DNA from: Mucilaginibacter sp.
GTDB lineage: Bacteria; Bacteroidota; Bacteroidia; Sphingobacteriales; Sphingobacteriaceae
Assembly: GCF_025359345.1 (NCBI RefSeq)
Contig: NZ_JANYGQ010000025.1
Span: 1-64,000, forward strand
Reading direction: 5' to 3'
DNA: 64,000 nucleotides
In this document: one piece after another, positions 18,132 through 26,666 of the stretch
How the letters are laid out: each line of letters starts with the position of its first letter
How positions within the stretch are numbered: the first letter of the stretch is position 1
The notes under the pieces: model-generated
What the model was told of the DNA's origin: nothing
Databases searched by the model: none
The model's input: the letters and a program-made list of their open reading frames with translations, nothing else
Program-made: the position numbers and the translations under genes

Positions 18132-18145
18132 TTTTTTTTTTTTTT
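18132..18145 (-). promoter_or_regulatory. A14 homopolymer abutting the start codon
   Basis: Fourteen consecutive T on the plus strand read as A14 immediately before the ATG of the desaturase gene. A-rich leaders aid initiation in Bacteroidota. A run of this length is also prone to slippage, which would change leader length but not the reading frame. Confidence 0.7.
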
Positions 18146-18273
18146 AAGTCAGTTTGCGCTCAACTTCCACCACGACAGTTGAGTGGATTTGTTGAACGAT
18201 GTAAAATTGACTCAAAAAAATAGCAGGGTTGGCGATAAACCAGGCGAGGCTGTCAATACCGCAGGTGAAGCTG

Positions 18274-19053
18274 CTAGTTATTCATCCAGACCTTGAATTC
18301 GGGGACGCGGGCTTTGCTGATGATGATATTTTCAGGAGGGGCAGGCTTGATTTTTACCGACAATCTGCCGTTAAAATAAAAATCGACTTCGGTAATTTGT
18401 TTGCGATTGATGATGAACTGGCGGTTTGCCCTGAAGAACGCGGCCGGGTCGAGCTGCTTTTCCAGTTGCTCCATCGTAAAATCGATAACATATTGACGCG
18501 CATCGTCGGTTTGTGCGTAAACGAGTTCGTTTGCGGTATAAAACCAGGCGATTTTTGCGGTTTCGACAGGAATAAGTTTATCTCTGAAATGAACCAGGAA
18601 CGATTTTTTATAGGATTTGGAAGCCTCGTTTAATTGTTCCATCAGCTGTGAAAGATTAATCGCTCCGGCGTCCGAAAGTGCACTGCCTAACAGGTTTTTA
18701 AATTTATTGAGCGCTTGCTCAACTTCCTGCTGGTCGAAAGGTTTCAATATATAATCAATCCCATTGTTCTTGAAGGCTTGTATAGCGTAATTGTTATAGG
18801 CCGTCACGAATATTACAGGCTTTGACAGGCTAACGCGTTTAAAAATGTCAAATGACAAACCGTCGGCCAGCCGGATGTCCATAAAAATAAGGTCGTAATT
18901 GTTATTGTTTAACAAGAACCAGTTTACGGAGTCGTCAACGCCCGTCAAAATAGCCATTATTTGCACCGATTCGTCAATTGATTGCAGCATAAAAGCGAGG
19001 TTACGGGCTGTTGCCGGTTCATCTTCAATTATCACTAATCTCAATTGCTTCAT
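18274..19053 (-). CDS. LytTR-family response regulator
   Basis: 259 residues. The receiver (1-125) has IIEDEPA, phospho-acceptor Asp59 in IFMDIRLADG, FVTAYN and LKPFD. The C-terminal LytTR DNA-binding domain (about 150-255) has FLVHFRDKLIPVETAKIAWF and FFRANRQFIINRKQITEV. It overlaps the upstream kinase gene by 4 bp (ATGA), so the pair is translationally coupled. Targets are unknown; LytTR proteins usually bind paired 9-bp direct repeats. Confidence 0.95.
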   Translation of the reverse strand: MKQLRLVIIEDEPATARNLAFMLQSIDESVQIMAILTGVDDSVNWFLLNNNNYDLIFMDIRLADGLSFDIFKRVSLSKPVIFVTAYNNYAIQAFKNNGIDYILKPFDQQEVEQALNKFKNLLGSALSDAGAINLSQLMEQLNEASKSYKKSFLVHFRDKLIPVETAKIAWFYTANELVYAQTDDARQYVIDFTMEQLEKQLDPAAFFRANRQFIINRKQITEVDFYFNGRLSVKIKPAPPENIIISKARVPEFKVWMNN

Positions 19054-20072
19054 AACTTTAATGGTAATTTAATGATGAAATTTTCTGTGGTCTTTTCAAT
19101 TAATAACTCCTGTTGCATTAATATTCTATATCGGCTGGCTAAATTAACAAGCCCGATGCCAGTACCGCTTTCCGGGTTAGCCAAAACCTGTAAATTATTA
19201 CTTATCACCAGCATGCTATCTTCAATAAATATTTGGACGGCAAGTGGACTTGATAGAGTTACTGAATTATGTTTGGCCGCATTTTCAACCAGGGGTTGTA
19301 AGCTTAAATGGGGGATTTTCTCACCGAGGAATTTTCCGTTTACATTGATATTTAGTTTAAACGCATCCTCGAATCGCATGATAAGTAGCTGTTCGTACGA
19401 GCGTACCATTTTTAGTTCTTCCTCAATGGTAGCCATTTGACCGCCGGATTGAGTTAACGCATACCTGAATATCTTAGACAAATGATTAATAAAATGCTGC
19501 GCTTTCACCGGATCTTCACGTACAACACCCGATAGTGTGCTTAATGAATTAAACAGGAAATGCGGATTTAGCTGCTCTTTTAACAATTCAAGCTCAGCTT
19601 CCAGGTACGCCGTTTTGAGCTGTTCATTTTCCGAATCCTTTTGTTTGCTTTCGCGGAGTAATAGCACGATTTTTATGATAATGGCAGCGAGCATACCGCT
19701 TAAAAAATATCTTGATATATAGCCCGACCAATAAATTTGAGGAAGTTGATGACTTAAAAATAACCGGTGCTGTATTGCCCCCGCAAAAATGCAACAGGTT
19801 AGTACCAAAACAAGATTCAAAAAAAGCGCAATGATATATCGTTTTTGGCTGCGATAATTGAAGAACGTATTGTTACGATGAAGATTTAGATGGAATAGCA
19901 GATAGCAAAAAAACAGATTAAGCGCCACCTGTAAAATAAGCTCGGCAAGGTTGAAACGCCAGTAGTGGGCAACAATACCGTTCTCGCGCAGGGCAAGCAA
20001 CCGCGGGCTGCTAACCAACAATGCAATTAAAAGCGAACTGTACCAACAAATCCGTTTTTCGGTTTTATCCAT
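19050..20072 (-). CDS. LytS/YehU-type membrane histidine kinase
   Basis: 340 residues with about four N-terminal membrane helices (within 1-135), a coiled-coil linker and a His_kinase domain with EQLNPHFLFNSLSTLSG (phospho-acceptor His in NPHFLFN). The ATPase part has LQPLVENAAKHN and GTGIGLVNL. Partner of the LytTR regulator it overlaps. There is no periplasmic sensor domain, so the signal is probably read in or near the membrane. Confidence 0.95.
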   Translation of the reverse strand: MDKTEKRICWYSSLLIALLVSSPRLLALRENGIVAHYWRFNLAELILQVALNLFFCYLLFHLNLHRNNTFFNYRSQKRYIIALFLNLVLVLTCCIFAGAIQHRLFLSHQLPQIYWSGYISRYFLSGMLAAIIIKIVLLLRESKQKDSENEQLKTAYLEAELELLKEQLNPHFLFNSLSTLSGVVREDPVKAQHFINHLSKIFRYALTQSGGQMATIEEELKMVRSYEQLLIMRFEDAFKLNINVNGKFLGEKIPHLSLQPLVENAAKHNSVTLSSPLAVQIFIEDSMLVISNNLQVLANPESGTGIGLVNLASRYRILMQQELLIEKTTENFIIKLPLKL

Positions 20073-20146
20073 CAGGTAAATTTAACGGCTTAAAGTACAA
20101 GTTATAAAAATATGCGGATGAAGCTGCAAAATTGAGGGGCGAACGA

Positions 20147-20183
20147 ATAAAAAAAGGGCAACCCGCAATCCGGATTACCCTTT
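20147..20183 (-). terminator. Terminator after the glycine-rich protein gene
   Basis: AAAGGG (20153-20158) and CCCTTT (20178-20183) flank an inner palindrome AATCCGGATT. On the minus strand a T-rich tract follows. Confidence 0.7.
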
Positions 20184-20202
20184 GTATTAAAATCTATATC
20201 CT

Positions 20203-21342
20203 TTAGTTTTGAGGCTCGTCAGCAGGGGTACTTACAACTTTGTAAACCCTGTTCCCACCTGTATCGGTTGTTTCCTGGTAATAAACATCGTCTGGCGATA
20301 CATATAATGTTTGGCCGTTAACATGTATGGTTCTTGAACCTTGTGGCAAATCGTTGTAAATATCGCCTGTTTTAGGTAGCGGGGCACCCTGGCCGTTATC
20401 ACCCTGATCTTGTCCACCCTGAACATTGGTTTCAAGCTGACCGTCTTTACCTGCAATAACGTACACCTGCGAACCATCGTCTTTTGTAACCGGCTGGTAA
20501 TAAACACCATTCAATTCGTAGTATTGTTCGCCATTTATTGTAATGGCTTGTGCATTAGCAGGTAACTGGCTTATTTCTGCACCCAAAGGTGGTTCAACTA
20601 CTGTATATTGGTTGTTTTCGTGTTGGTAGTAAAACCCATTGCTGTAATAGTATTGTGAATCGCCCCAATAGAAGGGATAATACCCGAAAGGTAAAAATCC
20701 TAAACTAAAACCAAGACGTGGATAATATAAGCTGGCATAAAAGCCGCTGTGATAAAAATATCCGCCGCGATAACCCCAATAACTGCGACCGCCCCAATAG
20801 CTTGGTCCGTAATAATGTCCGCGGCCATAGTAGCCTCCGCGATATCCGCCACGATTGTAGTAACCTCCGCGATATCCGCCACGCGCACCAACATAACCAC
20901 GTGAACCGTTATAGCCACGAGCACCAACGTAACCGCGCGAACCATTGTAACCACGGTTACCGCTGAAGCCACGATTGCCATTTACGCCAACCCTGCCACC
21001 ATTAAAACGATTGTAACTTTGTGTAGATGGGCGTGCACCGCTAAAGCCCGGCCTTTGGCCAAAACCGCCTGAGCGTGGGGGCGACACCGCTGAACGGTTG
21101 CCACCTGAGAAACTACGGCTTGAACCGCCGGAGAAGCCTGAACGACCGCCACCGCCCGAAAAACCACCGCCAACATGGCTACCGCCACCACCACCACCGA
21201 AGTGACCGCCACCGCCACCACCACCATGACTTCCGCCACCGCCGCTGCCGCCCCTGTGTTGTGCATTAGCCGGAAAAGCTAAAAACAAACACAATAGTCC
21301 GCTTAAGCTTGTGGATACTAAATATTTTAATGCCTTTTTCAT
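20203..21342 (-). CDS. Glycine/tyrosine-rich secreted protein, DUF6515-like
   Basis: 379 residues with a signal peptide (about 1-27, PANAQ). The mature N-terminal half is Gly/Ser/His-rich (poly-GGGG blocks), then tandem GYNGSRGYVGAR and GYRGGYYNR repeats, then a YYPRLGFSLGFLPFGYYPFYWGDSQYYYSNGFYY segment. The C-terminal third has two copies of a small beta module (QAITINGEQYYELNGVYYQPV; SRTIHVNGQTLYVSPDDVYYQE), as in DUF6515 proteins. Probably an extracellular or surface structural protein. The repeat DNA could vary in copy number. Function is unknown. Confidence 0.85.
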   Translation of the reverse strand: MKKALKYLVSTSLSGLLCLFLAFPANAQHRGGSGGGGSHGGGGGGGHFGGGGGGSHVGGGFSGGGGRSGFSGGSSRSFSGGNRSAVSPPRSGGFGQRPGFSGARPSTQSYNRFNGGRVGVNGNRGFSGNRGYNGSRGYVGARGYNGSRGYVGARGGYRGGYYNRGGYRGGYYGRGHYYGPSYWGGRSYWGYRGGYFYHSGFYASLYYPRLGFSLGFLPFGYYPFYWGDSQYYYSNGFYYQHENNQYTVVEPPLGAEISQLPANAQAITINGEQYYELNGVYYQPVTKDDGSQVYVIAGKDGQLETNVQGGQDQGDNGQGAPLPKTGDIYNDLPQGSRTIHVNGQTLYVSPDDVYYQETTDTGGNRVYKVVSTPADEPQN

Positions 21343-21569
21343 AATTGATATTAATTGAAACAGTTTTTTGATGCTGTTTTTGTTTATAGACTCCTAATTT
21401 TACAAACGGTTTAACGCATGTATAATTATTTTATTTCAACAATTATGCCCGCATTGATTTTATAGTTTTTTTTAAGTTTATTTTGACAAGCCCCGTACAA
21501 AACTGCTAATGTTTATATATTAGCGCCGGCTGGTAAACAATGCCCTGGCCTAAAATTAAGCAAATAAAT

Positions 21570-22046
21570 ATGACTATTAAGGACACTAACTCATTGAACC
21601 AGGTTGCCGAGTTTCACTCAACCTTTAAACATCCGATTATAGCACAGCCTGCGATACCGTCAAAGGAACGTTGCACCTTGCGAATCTCCCTGCTTGCCGA
21701 AGAACTTAAGGAATTACAACAGGCTGTGGATGACAATGATTTGGTTGAAGTTGCCGATGCGCTTTGCGATCTACAATATGTATTGTCTGGCGCAATACTG
21801 GAGTTTGGCCTGGCAGAAAAATTTAAAGAATTGTTTGATGAAGTACACCGCTCAAACATGAGTAAAGCCTGTCAGACTGTTGAAGAAGCCGAAAAAACTA
21901 TCAATCATTATAAATCTACGGCTGATACCGACTCGTACCATAAAGAAATTGATGGTCTGTTTTTAGTTTACCGTACTGCGGATGATAAGACGCTAAAATC
22001 CGTTAACTATTCGCCGGCATCGCTAAAGGCGATTTTGGATAAGTAG
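21570..22046 (+). CDS. MazG-like NTP pyrophosphohydrolase
   Basis: The ATG at 21570 is preferred, giving 158 residues; an in-frame ATG at 21540 would add ten. An all-alpha NTP-PPase/PRA-PH superfamily fold is suggested by LLAEELKELQQAV and EVADALCDLQYVLSGAILEFGL, which carry the EEx2E and ExxD metal-binding pattern. It likely hydrolyses a nucleoside triphosphate to the monophosphate plus pyrophosphate for pool cleaning; the exact substrate is unknown. It is followed 19 bp later by a membrane protein gene on the same strand. Confidence 0.82.
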   Translation: MTIKDTNSLNQVAEFHSTFKHPIIAQPAIPSKERCTLRISLLAEELKELQQAVDDNDLVEVADALCDLQYVLSGAILEFGLAEKFKELFDEVHRSNMSKACQTVEEAEKTINHYKSTADTDSYHKEIDGLFLVYRTADDKTLKSVNYSPASLKAILDK

Positions 22047-22065
22047 AATTTGAGATTAATGCTGT

Positions 22066-23007
22066 ATGAGTAAGAATCGGAAAGATAAGGATGATTTGCC
22101 GAAGGGGAAGCCTCCTGTCGGCGGTCGAACGCGCGGGTCAAAGCCGGTAACAGCCCCCAAACCCGCTCCCCGTAAGCCATCGCAAAAAAAGCAAATTCAG
22201 CCGAAAGCAAATCATCCGGTAATTACTACCGAACCCGCGAATACTCAAAACCCATCAACCGAAACTGCAATGGAAGTACATCATCACCCGCAACTTGAGC
22301 ACAAGCATAAACCCTGGAAAGAGTACCTGCTGGAAGGCTTCATGATATTTATTGCAGTAATGATGGGTTTTATTGCCGAAAATGTAAGGGAAAATATCAC
22401 CAACGGCGAACATGCAGAGCAACTAACCTCGCAGTTGGCGCAGGATTTAAGAGCTGATATAACGCAGTTAGACCAGATTTACCAGGGCGAAACGCAGATA
22501 GTAAAGAGCAACGATACGTTACTCAACCTGCTGCAGCAACCATTGAAGCCGGCAAATGCGCAAAGAATATTGTGGTTTGTAGCAAGGTCGCATAGTTTAT
22601 GGCCATTTCATCCTTCTACTGGTACAATCTCGGCCATTAAAAGCGAGGTGCACCTGAAACAGTTTTCAAACTCAAAAATAATAAGTCACATCGCTGCTTA
22701 TGAAGGTCATACCGAGCTTCTGCATACTGTGCAGGACATCACCCTACAATATCAACGCAATTATCTTGAACCGTTTTTACGGCAACATTTTATGGCAGCC
22801 GATATAGACATGGTATTTCAACGCCTACCTGTAGAAACAGCGGAAACTCGTAACTTAACACAGGAAAACTTAACCCAACTCGCGGCGGATATGGTATTGA
22901 TAAGGATAAACACCAATGAACTGCTGGAAGATAACCGGAAAGCAAGGAACGATGCCCAAGCGCTTCTTCAATATATAACTAAACAATATAACCTCGACGA
23001 CAAATGA
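22066..23007 (+). CDS. Single-pass helical membrane protein with Pro/Lys-rich N-terminus
   Basis: 313 residues. The first ~85 are disordered, basic and proline-rich (KGKPPVGG, APKPAPRKPSQKK), then a His-rich patch, then WKEYLLEGFMIFIAVMMGFIAENVRE, a single membrane helix. The rest is a helical domain probably in the periplasm (SQLAQDLRADITQLDQIY ... FSNSKIISHIAAYEG). The order of helix then DL.xD-type helices resembles the protein at 52986-53708 and other Bacteroidota DUF6090-like proteins. Function is unknown. Its stop overlaps the following gene's start (ATGA). Confidence 0.75.
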   Translation: MSKNRKDKDDLPKGKPPVGGRTRGSKPVTAPKPAPRKPSQKKQIQPKANHPVITTEPANTQNPSTETAMEVHHHPQLEHKHKPWKEYLLEGFMIFIAVMMGFIAENVRENITNGEHAEQLTSQLAQDLRADITQLDQIYQGETQIVKSNDTLLNLLQQPLKPANAQRILWFVARSHSLWPFHPSTGTISAIKSEVHLKQFSNSKIISHIAAYEGHTELLHTVQDITLQYQRNYLEPFLRQHFMAADIDMVFQRLPVETAETRNLTQENLTQLAADMVLIRINTNELLEDNRKARNDAQALLQYITKQYNLDDK

Positions 23008-23837
23008 AAAAGTTAGGCGTATACCTGTTGTTATTACTAACTTCGTTTAGTTTTTTTTCAGTTACACCGGACGTAAAAAGCTGGACGGCGATTGGTGATT
23101 CGATTACCTATCTGAACGATCACCTTGATGAAACCGGCAACCGGGTTACCAAAGGTTATTTGACCCGGGTAACCGAACAATTACCAAACATCAAATACAA
23201 TAACTAGGGCCATAACGGCTGGAGCATAGTTGGCATAGCCAGGGAAATTGAAAAACTAGGCCTCCAGAAGTCGGATATCTACACCGTATTTTTAGGAACA
23301 AATGACTGGGGACAGGGCCTGCCGTTAGGTACTTTTGACGATTACAGAAACAATACCGGGTTGAAAACGTCCTGCGGTGCTTACAGGATAATAATTGATA
23401 AAATAAAAAGCCTTAACCCCAACGCCCGGATTATATTGGTAACGCCGATGCAGCGTGAAGATTTTGTTTACATCGCTGATAAACATAACAATGCCACAGG
23501 TTCATACGCAGCAAAAAATGGACAATGGCTGTCGCAGTTTGCCGACGCTGTAAAACAGATAGGGGAGTACGAGCATGTGAAAGTAATTGATCTTTATTAC
23601 AAAAGAGGCTTGAAATTAAGCAACATGGTGAAGTTTAAGCGGCTAAAAGATCCGCAAACAGGTGAATATAAAAATTTCAGCTACCCCGATTTTCAAGGTA
23701 TACCTTTTAATCCCGATACGGATGAGTACCCTTACCCAGTGGAGGCAATCGATAACACTTTCGACGGCTTGCACCCATCTGATAAAGGAAACCAGGTTAT
23801 TGCCGATATGTTGGTTAGCGCGCTAAAAAAGCAATAA
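23004..23837 (+). pseudogene. SGNH hydrolase interrupted by one in-frame TAG
   Basis: A GDSL/SGNH lipase-acylhydrolase of about 278 codons. A signal peptide precedes block I (TAIGDSITYLND). The frame hits TAG at 23205-23207 but continues without shift through GHNGWSIVGIAREIE, block III (FLGTNDWG), to block V (DGLHPSDKG) with the catalytic Asp/His. All catalytic blocks are intact, and no other disruption is seen, so the lesion is recent, is a sequencing error, or is suppressed. Codon use is unchanged across the stop. The first Met after the stop (23361) does not mark a separate gene. Confidence 0.9.
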
Positions 23838-24003
23838 ATTGTAGTAGGGCATATTACGCGCCGGCAAAGCGTTCCATTTTTGCACGCGGAACACCCCGAA
23901 CGCTATGGAACATGCTGATTATGAGTGTTTTTACCTTTTGCTTAAATGTAAATAATTGACAATCAACTGTTATGCGATTTGCGTCTTTTTAATGCGGAAC
24001 AGT

Positions 24004-24630
24004 TTACGCTAAAAATACCGGTCTTTTTTGCTTGTACATATAGACAGTAAAATCGTTCGGATCATAGTCTTGTATCAATTTTACTTCCGGGCAGATTGAT
24101 GAACAATAGCTAGTAATCTGCTCCGGAGTGTAGGCAACCAGCAGCCCGTTGGGGACGATGTAATTCAATAAGTTAAATGCAAAACCATAATTGCAGGCTG
24201 CGTACAATTTATCAATCGCCTTAAAAATAAAATCCGGGTCGGTACTTCGGTAGTTTAGTGAGCCGCTTGCAAAGACGTAATCGACAGCCGGTAGCAAGGT
24301 TGTAGTAAAATTACCCTGGATAAAGTTTGCTGCGGGTGAGTGTCCATGGCGTACAATGGCTTCTTTTAAAAGCTCTGGAATTTGCTCCAAGCCTGCATAA
24401 GTAAAATCCTTATAACTAGCTGAAAGATATGGAAGAAAGTCGCCATAGCCGCAACCGGCATCAAGTACAGAGCAATTACCCAAATCGCCGATGCCTGCAA
24501 GAGCTTTAAAACGGATTTGCTGGCTTTCAATATCCTTCCATCCCAAAGCAAAACTGCTTTGGCGGCCATGAGTGTTTATCATCCACCGGTGGTAATTGAA
24601 AATGGCAACAGAATCGGTAAGTGAACTCAT
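24004..24630 (-). CDS. Class I SAM-dependent methyltransferase
   Basis: 208 residues, with motif I VLDAGCGYGDFLPYL, an acidic motif II around YAGLEQIPELL and a post-I segment VDYVFASGSLNYRS. A Rossmann-fold methyltransferase; the substrate is not evident. Its start overlaps the stop of the preceding zinc-finger gene by one base, so the two are cotranslated. A small-molecule or protein target is equally possible. Confidence 0.85.
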   Translation of the reverse strand: MSSLTDSVAIFNYHRWMINTHGRQSSFALGWKDIESQQIRFKALAGIGDLGNCSVLDAGCGYGDFLPYLSASYKDFTYAGLEQIPELLKEAIVRHGHSPAANFIQGNFTTTLLPAVDYVFASGSLNYRSTDPDFIFKAIDKLYAACNYGFAFNLLNYIVPNGLLVAYTPEQITSYCSSICPEVKLIQDYDPNDFTVYMYKQKRPVFLA

Positions 24631-24905
24631 TAATCGCCGGCAATACCCAGTGCTTGCGCCAGGCGCCTGGATGCCGCATCAAAGCTCACATTTTCAATCC
24701 ACATTACAAACTCCACCGGACCGCCTTCTTTGCCGCACCCGAAACATTTGAAAACGTTTTTTTCGGGAGAAACCATAAATGAATCTGATTGATCGGCATG
24801 AAAAGGGCAGTTGCCTCTTAATGCTTTTCGGCCTTCGCGGAGTACAATGTGTTTAGAAATAATTGCAGCAAGGTCGGCCTTTGACTGGATAAGCGATAGT
24901 GACAT
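24630..24905 (-). CDS. Free-standing primase-type CHC2 zinc finger protein
   Basis: 91 residues corresponding only to the N-terminal zinc-binding domain of DnaG: CPFH (Cys33, His36) and CFGCG (Cys54, Cys57), followed by GGPVEFVMWIENVSFDAASRRLAQALGI. No TOPRIM or helicase-binding domain follows. It may bind single-stranded or replication-fork DNA. It is the first gene of a two-gene unit with a methyltransferase, with a canonical promoter only a few bases upstream. Origin as a split-off primase domain is inferred. Confidence 0.88.
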   Translation of the reverse strand: MSLSLIQSKADLAAIISKHIVLREGRKALRGNCPFHADQSDSFMVSPEKNVFKCFGCGKEGGPVEFVMWIENVSFDAASRRLAQALGIAGD

Positions 24906-24912
24906 ACGGCCA

Positions 24913-24943
24913 CAAAACTAACCATCGGCAGGGGGCTAGCCAA
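24913..24943 (-). promoter_or_regulatory. Bacteroidota promoter, near-leaderless
   Basis: On the minus strand TTG (24943-24941), a 20-nt spacer and TAGTTTTG (24920-24913) match TTG-N17-23-TAnnTTTG. The ATG is 7 nt after the box, so the expected start site leaves almost no 5' UTR. Confidence 0.7.
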
Positions 24944-25026
24944 GGCCGTTTCGGGAATGTTGAAAATTTAGAGTTTGTTGGCAATTCAATATCAAATTTT
25001 GGCCTTTAAATTGTATACAATTGTTT

Positions 25027-25395
25027 ATGAAGAAAACAGTACTGGTGATAGAGGACGAACCTATCATTGCCGAGATGATGAGTATATTATTGGAAGAAGA
25101 CGGTTATAATGTTACGAGCCTTGCTGATACGGTAAGGGCGCGCCAGAAACTGCATGCCAATGAGGTTGACCTGGTTATGCTCGACCTGGGTTTGAAAGGG
25201 GAGGACGGAGGATCGATGTGTGCCTACATTAAAGGGCAGGATGACCTGAAACATATACCCGTAATACTGGTGTCGGGCAACGTCGACCTTGAAAAAATAA
25301 AACATGAATGTGGCGCCGACGACCATATTGCAAAACCGTTCGACCTTGACCATTTTATGGGGAAAGTGCAGCGGTATTCGGCCGTGGTTAATTAA
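25027..25395 (+). CDS. CheY-like single-domain response regulator
   Basis: The ATG at 25027 is preferred over a TTG at 25021, giving 122 residues. Only a receiver: VIEDEP (Glu9, Asp10), Asp53 in MLDLGLKGED, ILVSGN and AKPFD. No output domain and no adjacent kinase, so it is an orphan that likely receives phosphate from, or inhibits, a remote kinase. It stands alone between divergent and convergent neighbours. Confidence 0.92.
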   Translation: MKKTVLVIEDEPIIAEMMSILLEEDGYNVTSLADTVRARQKLHANEVDLVMLDLGLKGEDGGSMCAYIKGQDDLKHIPVILVSGNVDLEKIKHECGADDHIAKPFDLDHFMGKVQRYSAVVN

Positions 25396-25453
25396 TAAAA
25401 CTAGAATTCATCAGCAGTGCTGCGGCTGTCTGCGTAAGGCGAACCGGAGAATG

Positions 25454-25768
25454 TTATGGCGCTACTGTAAGGGTGAACAACAAATGTCCATTCGGAAGTT
25501 TCATTGTTTTTTGAGTCACCAGGTCCTCACAACCAAAGGTATAAGTTATATCCAGCAACACCCGGAAACTTCCCGTTGCCGTAATGCTGTCATATTTTAT
25601 GCGGTCGACAGTCATTCTATTAACCTCCGGCGCACCGTTATGCCTGAATTCACGTGCTATCGAGCTTTTCAATAACTCATAAGCCCTATTTCCGGGGCGA
25701 AACAAATCGGCAAAAAGGCTTTCCAGATTGTTGGCGATATCTTCTGTTTTAATTTCGAAACTCTCCAT
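25454..25768 (-). CDS. Unrecognised small protein
   Basis: 104 residues from the ATG at 25768 (an upstream TTG at 25792 would overlap the preceding gene). Starts MESFEIKTEDIANNLESLF, continues with a helical REF-rich stretch and a beta-rich C-terminus. No signal peptide, membrane helix or known motif. Last gene of a three-gene cluster with the two proteins upstream. I cannot assign a function. Confidence 0.6.
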   Translation of the reverse strand: MESFEIKTEDIANNLESLFADLFRPGNRAYELLKSSIAREFRHNGAPEVNRMTVDRIKYDSITATGSFRVLLDITYTFGCEDLVTQKTMKLPNGHLLFTLTVAP

Positions 25769-25788
25769 ATAATAGTTGAGCAAAATAC

Positions 25789-25983
25789 TCAAATATTGCC
25801 GGGATTCAATGGTGGTTCTTCCGGTGGTGTATTGTACGGCGGAAATTCATCAGGCACTATCTGCGGGTCTTCGGTTGGTACATCCGGCTCGCTTGGGTCT
25901 GATGGCCGTTTAATTTCCGGCGTTTCTTTAGGAACCGGCATTTCGGGTTGTTCGTTTGGAAATGTATCGTGTTGCTTCCCCAT
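25789..25983 (-). CDS. Small Pro/Glu/Asp-rich protein
   Basis: 64 residues from the ATG at 25983, which sits one base after the upstream stop (translational coupling). Almost entirely low-complexity and acidic: EQPEMPVPKETPEIKRP, then PSEPDVPTEDPQIVPDEFPPY and PPEEPPLNPGNI. Likely disordered. No homology recognised; the position within a tight operon argues that it is real. Confidence 0.55.
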   Translation of the reverse strand: MGKQHDTFPNEQPEMPVPKETPEIKRPSDPSEPDVPTEDPQIVPDEFPPYNTPPEEPPLNPGNI

Positions 25984-25984
25984 T

Positions 25985-26605
25985 TTATTTAATTTTATAT
26001 TCAATTAACCCGTTTACCAGTTTTTGCCACTGTGCGCCCGACAATCCAACGCGGGCCATAAGGGCAATTGCCGTGTTTCGAATCTTGTCATGCAGGTCCA
26101 CATCCTGGTTATTTGGCGTTTCGTTGCGTCCGTGGGCGCCCGCACTAACAGTCCTGCCGTCCCGCCTTATGATGAAAGTACTTGTTGATACGTCGGTAAA
26201 AAAATGTGCTATCTCTAAATCTGCTTTTTTTGGATCAGGAACCGGCCGCACTGTCATGGTCAAATATTCTTCTGCTGTTTCACTGCTGCCGTCTGCCGCC
26301 AGTTTCTCAATCATTACCCATTCCAGCCCGTCGCCGGCATCCGGTCCTGGTCCTGGCAGATCAATGCTGATGTAAAATCCTTCGGCTGCAAATCCGGACA
26401 ATTCGTTACCCTGGTTATTACTAAGGGTGAATTTTGCTGTTCCTTCACCAGCATATTCGTGCCAATTATTAACGCTAAGCAAGCGTCCTGCTGCAGCTCT
26501 AAACTCCTTATTTGCTGACGTTAAATCGTCGAATGTCTTTTCGTGCGTAAAATCGGTTTGCCTGCCCGTTTCCTGGGCGGGTAATTGCGCTGCCGGCTGT
26601 TCCAT
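25985..26605 (-). CDS. Unrecognised soluble protein
   Basis: 206 residues, first gene of the three-gene cluster. The N-terminus is Gln/Ala-rich. A central mixed alpha/beta domain contains NNWHEYAGEGTAKFTLSNNQG and EGFYISIDLPGPGPDAGDGLEWVMIE. The C-terminus is helical (NTAIALMARVGLSGAQWQKLV). No signal peptide. Not recognised. It diverges from the metallo-hydrolase gene across a 61-bp gap. Confidence 0.65.
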   Translation of the reverse strand: MEQPAAQLPAQETGRQTDFTHEKTFDDLTSANKEFRAAAGRLLSVNNWHEYAGEGTAKFTLSNNQGNELSGFAAEGFYISIDLPGPGPDAGDGLEWVMIEKLAADGSSETAEEYLTMTVRPVPDPKKADLEIAHFFTDVSTSTFIIRRDGRTVSAGAHGRNETPNNQDVDLHDKIRNTAIALMARVGLSGAQWQKLVNGLIEYKIK

Positions 26606-26633
26606 AATCTTCTTTTTTAAGGATAACCCGTTG

Positions 26634-26662
26634 TTGGCATTCTTGTTTTAGGTTTATATTTG
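26634..26662 (+). promoter_or_regulatory. Canonical promoter, leaderless start
   Basis: TTG (26634-26636), an 18-nt spacer and TATATTTG (26655-26662) fit the Bacteroidota consensus. The ATG of the downstream gene is only 4 nt after the box, so the mRNA should start at or within a base or two of the AUG. Confidence 0.72.
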
Positions 26663-26666
26663 CCCT

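Noticed and set aside
18229..18633. 134-codon plus-strand ORF opposite the LytTR regulator
   Set aside because: Fully antisense to a certain gene and without motif or leader.
20700..21269. Several ORFs in other frames of the glycine-rich gene
   Set aside because: They arise from its repetitive GGN codons; none has a leader or domain.
23361..23837. Separate gene starting at 23361
   Set aside because: The same frame is open back to the TAG at 23205 and holds SGNH block III before the Met, so it is the 3' part of one broken gene.
25796..26008. Gly/Ser-rich plus-strand ORF opposite the Pro/Glu-rich gene
   Set aside because: It is the mirror of the proline-rich coding strand, which has the better operon spacing.
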